From positions 1,240,001 to 1,304,000 of the forward strand of contig NW_004457735.1 of assembly GCF_000203815.1 (NCBI RefSeq): a stretch of 64,000 nucleotides of DNA, in the 5' to 3' direction. The notes under the pieces are model-generated. The model searched no databases. It was not told where the DNA came from and saw nothing but the letters and a program-made list of their open reading frames with translations. This stretch comes from Cavenderia fasciculata. Taxonomy: Eukaryota > Evosea > Eumycetozoa > Acytosteliales > Cavenderiaceae. A program made the position numbers and the translations under genes. Shown in pieces: positions 56,657 to 64,000 of this stretch. The stretch's first letter is position 1, and each line of letters opens with the position of its first letter.

Positions 56657-58089
56657 TTAATCAAATAATCTCTTTTCAAATGAAGTTGATCTGGCTCGGT
56701 GAGGTCTGGAATTAGAGTTGATATTGTTGGTGGTAGTAGTTGTGGTAGGTGGGGATGGTGAAGATGATGATGTCAATGCCGTGGACGATCCATCAAAGCT
56801 TAGTGGTGATGGTTGATGATGATGATGTTGTTGCTTATTTCCAGGATTTGGGTTGTATTGATTGATATAGGAAAAGTCATAGTTTTGTAGTCTTGGTGAT
56901 GTATAGTAAATGGGTGTTGAATTATTTGATGTTGGAGTTGGTGGAGTTGTAATAGGTGTTGTGATAGGTGATGATGTACCACCAATATTTAATTGTGGAG
57001 GTTGATTATTATTATTATTATTATTATTATTTGAAGATCCCGATGAGGAAGAAGAAGTTGGAGGAGTATTTAAATTAAAGTTTAGAATATTTTGATAGGA
57101 TATATTAGTTAGTGACCTTCGTTTTGATCCAGATATATTTGAAATGATCTTATTAAAAAATAAATCCAACTTTATCCAATTATCACTTCCTTTTTCAAAA
57201 CAATTAATATTGGTTGATGTCTAGAATAAATATAATATATACAATATAAAATAATAATTAGATATATATTAAATATTTTGTTGAGATCTCTTTCATCATT
57301 TGATTTGATTTGATTTGATTTGATTACTTACAACAGGAACACTTAAACTACCAAGTTTATCTTTGAAAATATAAGTTTTATCATAGTATAGGTCACATTT
57401 GTTGCCTAGGATGAGTAAAGGTATGCTGGGTGCTTTGGTATGGACGTATACTGTGTTTTCAAGTTCGAGTAGTTGAGGATTCTCTGCAGTCTCTTTTAAG
57501 CTCCAACTAGTGCCAGACTGCGATAGTTTGTTGAGTACTTCAAATATCCATTTCTTGACATTGACCAATGAATTCTTGTTTGTCAGATCGTATACTACCA
57601 CCAATCCATTGATAGGTGTATAATAGGTAGGTCTTGTTATTTTATATTTTGCCGATCCTCCAACATCAACAAATTCTATAAAGTAATCTTTAGATCTATA
57701 ATCATGAACCTAAATACACAGACAGATGATTGTTAACAATACAAGAGTACTATATTATGATATTTATCGAGTAGTTTAACACATACCTTTAAAAATGTAT
57801 TACAACCTAATGTCCAAGAAGGTGGTCGTTCAGGTACAGTACCATTACAAATCAAATGAATGAGAGATGATTTGCCAACAGTGGTATCACCAACAACTAC
57901 AACACGCACCTTATCAAATGGATCAGATAGATGGTATCTATGTGATGAATTGGGTGTACTACTACTACCCAATTCTTTAATGGTATTTGAACCATAACCA
58001 TTGTTCATTGTTGTTGTTGATGGTTGTTGTTGTTGTTGTTGTTTAAACCAATATGATGAAGATAACATATCAATATCGATACTATACAT
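56657..58089 (-). CDS. rabl3: RABL3-like small GTPase with long low-complexity tail (414 aa)
   Basis: Rab-like GTPase without lipidation signal. Minus-strand exons: 57787-58089, 57332-57709 and 56657-57220, all phase 0. Residues 1-58 are a Gln/Ser/Asn extension. The G domain starts KVRVVVVGDTTVGKSSLIHL (P-loop 67-74), followed by PSWTLGCNTFLKVHDYRSKDYFIEFVDVGG (G3), a TRPTYYTPINGLVVVYDLTNKNSL block, and LLILGNKCD (G4). FEKGSDNWIKLDLFFNKII matches the end of animal RABL3. Switch II lacks the Rab Gln (DVGGSAK), as in RABL3. The C-terminal 170 residues (Asn, Pro, Thr, His, Ser runs) have no counterpart in the roughly 236-aa animal protein. Next to yif1 on the same strand. Confidence 0.9.
57296..57327. 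repeat. (TTTGA)n pentanucleotide repeat in an intron
   Basis: Six TTTGA/TGATT units directly behind the donor of the second rabl3 intron. Confidence 0.9.
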
Positions 58090-58398
58090 GCACTCTTGGA
58101 TTACTATTACTATTACTACTATTACTACAAATATTAGACAACTATCCTATATATCGTCTGATGCATTTGTAAAATGAAATGAATTTAATTAAAACCCTCA
58201 CTTCTTCAACCCTCCCAAAAGTAAGATAGTTTTAATGATGATTAATTAAATAAATATATGATAGGGAATAATGTAATTAATAATATCAACCTTTTGTAGA
58301 TTTAAATGGTTACTCTGTATTTATTTATTTATTTATTTATTTAAATGATGTAATGTATTAAGTTATAGTTTGTTGGTGGGTAGGGGTTGGGATATTCT
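58090..58398. other. Intergenic spacer with TTTA repeat
   Basis: 309 bp with a CTATTACTACTATTACTAC tract (58099-58124) and a TTTA repeat (58318-58343). No gene seen. Confidence 0.5.
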
Positions 58399-59239
58399 TC
58401 AAAATGCACCAGATAGTTCTTCGACAGCCTTTTCAGCATTGGCTTTGAATGGTTCAAAGGATTTGTTGATATCTTTAAATTGACCTTGTTCATTAAACAT
58501 GGATCCTTCAAGTTTGACTGATGGCATTGTTGGCATAACCTTCATTCCCAACATACTCTTTTCAAGAACATGTCTCAACTGAGCTGCACTTGATGTTCCA
58601 GCAACAGCATATCCTATAAAATAAATAAATAAAAACATAGTTAATTAAGGGTACCCTTAATGATCCATTGAACAATCTAATATAACCAACTATAATAACT
58701 ATTTACCATAACTAACAATGACAGCGGGTTTTCCTTTCCATTCTTCAAAAAGGTAATCAATTGCATTCTTTAGTGCTGGTGCATATCCAAAATTGTATCT
58801 AAAATTTTAAAAGAACAAGTATTAATATTTTAGAATTGCCATAATAATAATAATAATTGATAGTAATATTATTACATACTCTGATGCAACAAATACGAAA
58901 CCATCATAAGAATTAATCTTTGCTTGCCATCTTTTACCATGTTCTTTGGTAAATTGTTGTTTCATTGCCATTGGTGCCAACATTTCTATAAATATATAAT
59001 ATAATATTTTTCATCAAGAAAAGGAAAAGGGGATAAGTATGTAGTATGAAAATAAACTCATTGTATTTGTGTAGGTACTACTGACCATCATAGAATGGTA
59101 AATTCTCCTCTCTCAAGTCAATAACATCGACTTTAAATTTAGAGGTGATACCAGAGTTCTCTAAGAACCACTTTGCAATCTTATCACCTACTCGATATGT
59201 TCTTACAGAACCTATAATTAATCCAATCTTTTTAGACAT
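58399..59239 (-). CDS. NAD(P)H-dependent FMN reductase, flavodoxin-like fold (188 aa)
   Basis: Small flavin reductase/quinone-reductase-like enzyme, probably cytosolic. Minus-strand exons: 59086-59239, 58880-58985, 58707-58798 and 58399-58613. The frame is continuous across all three introns. The first donor is GTCAGT, which is not the common GTATGT/GTAAGT form. The FMN-phosphate loop is [20 protein letters not shown], followed by [43 protein letters not shown] (FMN-reductase signature) and [26 protein letters not shown]. Length matches the NADPH-dependent FMN reductase family (about 180-200 aa). Physiological acceptor is unknown; azo or quinone reduction is common in the family. Confidence 0.92.
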
Positions 59240-59865
59240 TGTTGTTGTTAATAATATTTCTTCTAGTCTGTCTTTTTAGAAAAAAAATATATTGATCAAA
59301 TGATCATCTCATCCAACAACTTCTGGATGGGTAAAGGTGAAGTGCACTTGCTCATTAATTTAATAATATAAATTTTTTAATGGTTGTTTGGTTGGTGGCT
59401 TGCTGTGATGGAGAGAGGGGTGGTAGCGGTTTGATTGTCTAGTTGCAGTGGTCAGGTCAGGTGATCATCACCATCATTTTTACACTTCATTGGTTGTCTG
59501 TTACATACAAACATACTTTGTGTATCGAATTTTAACAAAGAGTGGGATGGCAATTTTAACAACATAATATTAATTCTAACATGTTATTAAAACTTTCTCA
59601 GTTGAACCAGATTTTTCTCATGAGAAATTTGTGTGCTTCTGCAAACACACCTGAGCACAGAGAGAGAGAAAAGACTTTACTTTTATTATTATTATTGTTA
59701 TTATTACAATTAATTTATTTATAAATAATCGACATGTTTAGTAGGTTCAGAACAAGCACACTTACCATCAATAACAATAAATCAATAATACTATAACACC
59801 CAAGGAAGGAAGGAAAGAAAAGAGAGAGGTCGGTCCCCTACACAGACTACCAAGTAGGAAAAGAA
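59240..59865. promoter_or_regulatory. Divergent intergenic, FMN reductase / armadillo-like genes
   Basis: 626 bp. It includes a perfect palindrome TTTCTCATGAGAAA (59614-59627), a GGTCAGGTCAGGTGATCATCACC stretch (59450-59472) and ATT repeats. No coding region recognised. Confidence 0.45.
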
Positions 59866-61724
59866 ATGAATCACGAGGACGAGAACCAACTGTTAAACAG
59901 TATTATTCATTCGAGAATACAATTAGAAAGAGGTTTGTTATCAACTTTTGATCGACTGCAGACAGACAAACAAACATTTTGAATGCTCTCTGTCACATGA
60001 TGAATTAGTAAACTAACTAACTAATTAATTAATTGGTAAACAGGTGAACGAAATGAAATAGATGATATTATAAATGCAGGATTGGTTTCAATCTTTCACT
60101 ATTTTTTAAATCATTCTAATCAACATATTAGAGTAAATATTAATTAAAACAACAACAACTATATCAACAACAACAATAACAAACAATAGACATAGACAAT
60201 AGTCACTGTGATCTTGTATATTATTGGTGCCGAGTAGAATAATTATAATAATTATAATGATGATGATGATCCTAAAAAAACAACCTTTTATTATTTTTCT
60301 AGAATGAATCGGCATTATGTATATTAAATATATCTTCACATTTTGGATATTCCAATAAACTGGTGGAAGAAGGCGTACTCGAGAGCCTGATCAAGTTATT
60401 TCACAAGGAATCATCCGCCATGTTTGGTGCTGGTACAAGTGTATCGGTGCAGGTGGATGCCGACCAGCATCAGATGATGATTGTATTTATCGATTATATT
60501 ATATCGATTCTGTCAAATGTGGCTGCTGAAGAACCAATATATAGAGATGAGATGGTAGTTATGGGAGTTGCTTCGCGTCACACAGACATCCTTTTACGTG
60601 CAGTCGAACGATACCAAGGTACTGTCACACAAGACTTGTTACTCGAGTTGATCCAGGATTGCACAAGTTTTATGGCTGCCCTTTCTATCACATCCAACAA
60701 CATTGTTGGTGTGTTACCATTAGTACCTTCAATCAAAGCATCACTCTTTTTTAATGATGAGATGGTATTACAGAATGCACTACGTTCATTTATTCTTATT
60801 AATGGAAATACACAACTCACCAGTCACGCAACATCATCATCATCCTTATCATCATCATCTAACCCATTCAATCTATCATTTAATCCATCAGATTTTGATA
60901 TGATTAAACTTATCAACACAACCATCACATCACCTGTAAATATTGTATCTAGATTATTATTCTTAATTGAACAGTTTTATTTCCAACAACAAAATCAACA
61001 TCATCAACAACATCATCAACAACAACAAACTAGTGTAGATTACTTGACATTAGAATTGTTATTATCTAGTTTATCAACCACTCTTTTCTATTTTAATCGT
61101 AACAATAATAATAGCAACACCCAATTCCTAGTCAATACATTAAAGATGGTTTCACAAATCATCATTAATGAACCAAATAATGACATTGTAGATATATCTT
61201 GTAAATTACTTTACCAACTTGTCGAAATCACTTTGACTATCAACACCAACATTCACACTGTTATTAATCTTTCAACACTATTAAATTCAGTGTTGTCAAG
61301 AGACTATTACAGCCACAACATTGTATATTTGATTGAATTCTTTTTAAACCAAAAACTAATTATCGGACACCAGTTGGACCATGCCATTGGACATCTCATA
61401 CAATCACTGTCGTACCATCTTGCTATCGACCACCAAGACACTTGTAATTATATCCTGTTGGTCATTGACAGGTTGGTCGAAAACCAAGGACACCTCTTTA
61501 AGGATGTCTACACTTGTCGTCCAACCATCCTCAACCAACAATTATCAACCATTCTCCAACAATATATTAATAATAGTCATAACAATAATAATAACAGTAA
61601 TAATAATAATGAAACAACCACGACCATCTTGAATGGTATTAAAGATCTCTATTCGGCACTTGAAAGAACAAAGAATGCAGATTCTTCATTTTCATTAAAT
61701 TTTAATTTGTTATCAATTAAATAA
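59866..61724 (+). CDS. Armadillo/HEAT-like helical repeat protein (525 aa)
   Basis: Exons 59866-59932, 60044-60132 and 60303-61724. The first donor is the uncommon GTTTGT, but frame and sequence continue well (RIQLERGERNEIDDII). The N-terminal 100 residues look like armadillo repeats (DDIINAGLVSIFHYFLN, NESALCILNISSHFGYSNKLVEEGVLESLIKLF). The rest is a long alpha-helical solenoid rich in Leu/Ile with short low-complexity insertions (SSSSLSSSSNPF, Gln/His run, poly-Asn). It resembles importin-alpha or other ARM scaffolds in style only, with no importin-beta-binding domain or NLS-pocket Trp-Asn pattern visible. Role unknown; a protein-protein interaction scaffold is the safest reading. Confidence 0.75.
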
Positions 61725-62175
61725 TTAAATCAAATAAATAGATATTCACGCAATCCGAGAGACTCGGAACCCTAACCCTATCCCTATCCCCCACACCACA
61801 TGTCTCCAATATGTCCATTCTTTATATTGTAAAATTCCCATCCTAGTCCATCATCTTATTATTATTGTCATTATTGGGTATCAATGTTTGGCTTGGAACA
61901 AAACAGTTGGTCTCAAAGTCTTGGTGGGTTGGTTTTCAACAAAATGGTGGTGGGGTGCGATCAATGAGGTGATCATTCAAAAACCGAGGGACATTTAAAT
62001 GGTTGGGAGATATTTCTCATCTTTTGATTCATAGTAGTAGGAGAAAATGGTGAATGGATGATGATGACAGGCAGGGGGTACTCTATTAATACCAACCAAA
62101 GACCGATTAGTAATTGAATTAAACAACACATCAGAGAGAGAGAGAGAGATAGAGATAAAAAAGAAAAAGAGAAAG
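61725..62175. other. Intergenic, promoter of the ComC-like gene
   Basis: 451 bp. It contains CCCTAACCCTATCCCTATCCCC at 61772-61793 (a short degenerate telomere-like run), G-rich patches (61925-61960) and a GAGA tract right before the start. No gene seen. Confidence 0.4.
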
Positions 62176-64000
62176 ATGAAATATTTCATCAATATCATTA
62201 TTTCTAGTCTTTTATTACTTTTACTTTTAGCAACAGAGACATGTCACTTTTTTGTTGATAGCGCGCCAACACCCAATATTAGTGGTATGGTATACAATAA
62301 ACCATCGACTCAATATGTAGGAGCATTATCACAGTCTTGTAATTGGACAGTTTCATTTGGACTTGTTGACCCGATGGGTCTACCAATGACCAATGTCTTG
62401 TTTGGTGCAGTCAATGCACAGTCTTCACAAGATGCATATGGTTCAACATACTATTATGCAATGGTCTATCTTACACCCGATGCAAGTAATAGTACTGCAT
62501 CTCTAAAGATTTCAGTTTCTGTCACTACTAGTGTTGGTACTACTATCATTAATACAACTGGTTTATTAATGTGTATATTATGTATGTTTAAATCTATCTA
62601 AAAGAGAGAGAGAGAGATATATATATATCTTATATATCTATTACTTACCTCTCTATACTTTTGTTTGTTGTAGCTACAACTGATCCAGCAAATGCATTTA
62701 CTGTATCACCTCCATTCTATGATCCACTTAAAAATAAGATAGTTGTATATGCTACAACTACAACTTTGGCAACACCCGATAATATATGTGTATCGTCAAC
62801 TTGTAGTCCTTGGAGAGTGATTGCCGATCACTCTGCATCGAGGTTGACAAGAGAAAGAATCTACGAGTTGACATTCATGACATCATCATCCGTCCTTGAT
62901 AATAATGTATCACTCTTTGGCAAATCAACCATCATTCCACCTATATTTAATTATATTGGTAAGCTTTATTATTTATATTTATTTATTTCAATAACTTAAC
63001 CTCATTCTTCTTATTCATTTTCTATTGTAGTCTTACCAACTGTTTTATGGGCAACTTTAACAGTTTCATTTAGTGGAATAGTAGGTGGAATGGTAGAGAT
63101 GTATGTTAAAGTAGAGATGAGTGCTCCATCAGTACTCTATGCCTATCCAACCTCTAAATTCTTCCCATATGAAGGTACAAGAACCAATGGAACCTATCTC
63201 TACTACTTTTACACTACCGATGATTCCCCACATCTATGTCCATTTAGATCTGAGGGTACTTCAAATTACCCAAACAAAATGTTAACTTTAACTTTTTCTC
63301 GTATGTTTATAATGTATAATAATAATAATAGAGTAATTGTAACAATTATTAATACTAATATATTTGGTTTACACATTTATAGTTGAACCAGTATATTATT
63401 TTATTGATAGTGAAATGATTATTGTTAATTCAGTCAAACCACAATCTAGTTTGGTGTCGGTTAAAGCCAATAAGAATGTTTCACCAACTCATTTAACCAT
63501 GACATATGATACACAGACCTTTAGTAGATATATTTTACACACATTCCCATTCTCTTATGGAGCTGGTCGTTCTGATCTCTATGTTTCCACACTTTCATTG
63601 ATTGCTCCATCATTCTATCAATATTCTCCAATGTCTGTAGTTATAACTACTGTCAATGCATCTCAATCTGCAGATGCTGTTATACAATCTGCAAGTATGT
63701 ACATTAATTAATTAATTAATATTAATAATTATAAATAATAATCGATATTAATATTTTTTTTTGTTTTCTGGATTTGTTTCTTAGATCAAGATATAATAAT
63801 ACCACAATTACTAGCAATTAATTATGAAATGTTGGATTATAATACTGGTATTATAAAGATGCATGTATCAGATGTTGGATCGGGTGTGTACAAGATATCA
63901 ATTGTTGGAAATGATTTGACGATTAATGATTTGTTGAATGGAACGGTTCGGTTGGGATGGTATGCAAAGACAATCACATTTGATCAATTTGATCAAAACG
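62176..64000 (+). CDS. Large secreted or membrane surface protein, ComC/EGF-like dictyostelid family (3' end missing)
   Basis: Exons 62176-62581, 62674-62958, 63031-63300, 63383-63694 and 63785 to beyond the window, giving at least 495 residues. The signal peptide is [21 protein letters not shown]. The mature part starts with a beta-rich domain (GMVYNKPSTQYVGALSQSCNWTVSF) and continues as a chain of beta domains with NxS/T sequons (NWT, NST, NTT, NGT) and few Cys. The SDVGSGVYKISIVG stretch in the last exon recalls the repeated Ig-like segments of dictyostelid ComC-type EGF/TM proteins, but EGF repeats and TM, if any, lie beyond the window. The first donor could also be the GTATAT 8 nt earlier. 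Cell-surface communication or adhesion is inference. Confidence 0.75.

Noticed and set aside
61772-61793. CCCTAA-like run as a telomere remnant
   Set aside because: Only one exact unit and two variants; too short to mean anything.
1-64000. tRNA genes, class I RNAs, and retro- or DNA-transposon coding regions
   Set aside because: Looked for T-loop GGTTCRA motifs, the class I RNA signature, reverse transcriptase, integrase and transposase motifs on both strands by eye and found none that could be supported.

Overview
The window is nuclear DNA of a dictyostelid social amoeba. The evidence is the very AT-rich, microsatellite-dense intergenic DNA, short AT-rich GT-AG introns (about 60-320 nt), poly-Asn/poly-Gln tracts inside otherwise ordinary eukaryotic proteins, TATA boxes followed by T-runs ahead of start codons, and dictyostelid-type families (an HssA/UPF0512-like small gene, large surface glycoproteins, a ComC-like surface protein). 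Conserved domains switch to GC-ending codons, which is unlike D. discoideum and fits better a Cavenderia-, Heterostelium- or Polysphondylium-type genome. The species is inference.

Layout. 0-10 kb: 3' part of an SR-type RRM protein (+), a divergent pair of small secreted proteins (- and +), an SRPBCC-sterol-methyltransferase-like fusion (-), a RING protein (+) and the nucleolar rRNA methyltransferase Nop2 (+). 10-25 kb: pyruvate dehydrogenase E2 (-) back to back with a GK5-type FGGY kinase (+), a proline-rich unknown (+), a triple-PH protein (-), a candidate 62-residue gene (-), a four-TM protein (-), a 2 kb tract of undefined sequence and the CTD phosphatase Ctdspl2 (-). 25-35 kb: long intergenic DNA, then two tandem paralogous type I surface glycoproteins (+). 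36-46 kb: a mitochondrial carrier (+), an equilibrative nucleoside transporter (+), a bacterial-type ferritin-like protein (-), a maltose-acetyltransferase-like enzyme (+), an HssA/UPF0512-like small gene (-), an unknown (+) and glutamine:fructose-6-phosphate aminotransferase (-). 47-64 kb: a TBC1D15-type RabGAP (+), V-ATPase subunit A (+), NEDD8 (+), YIF1 (-), RABL3 (-), an FMN reductase (-), an armadillo-like protein (+) and the 5' part of a ComC-like surface protein (+).

These are independent eukaryotic transcription units, not an operon. Loose themes are vesicle traffic and endolysosome (TBC RabGAP, VatA, YIF1, RABL3, triple-PH, surface glycoproteins) and central metabolism (PDH E2, GK5-like, GFAT). 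I found no convincing new multi-gene system. The most notable items are the SRPBCC-methyltransferase fusion, a 2-nt frame break in YIF1 that looks like either an assembly error or a real lesion, a GFAT whose catalytic Cys lies behind a 30-residue extension, the modular tandem glycoproteins, exon duplication in PDH E2, a partial tail duplication behind a small secreted gene, and two or three short spliced genes that simple ORF scanning would miss. All exon models were built by hand from frame continuity and GT-AG signals, and no database search was run.
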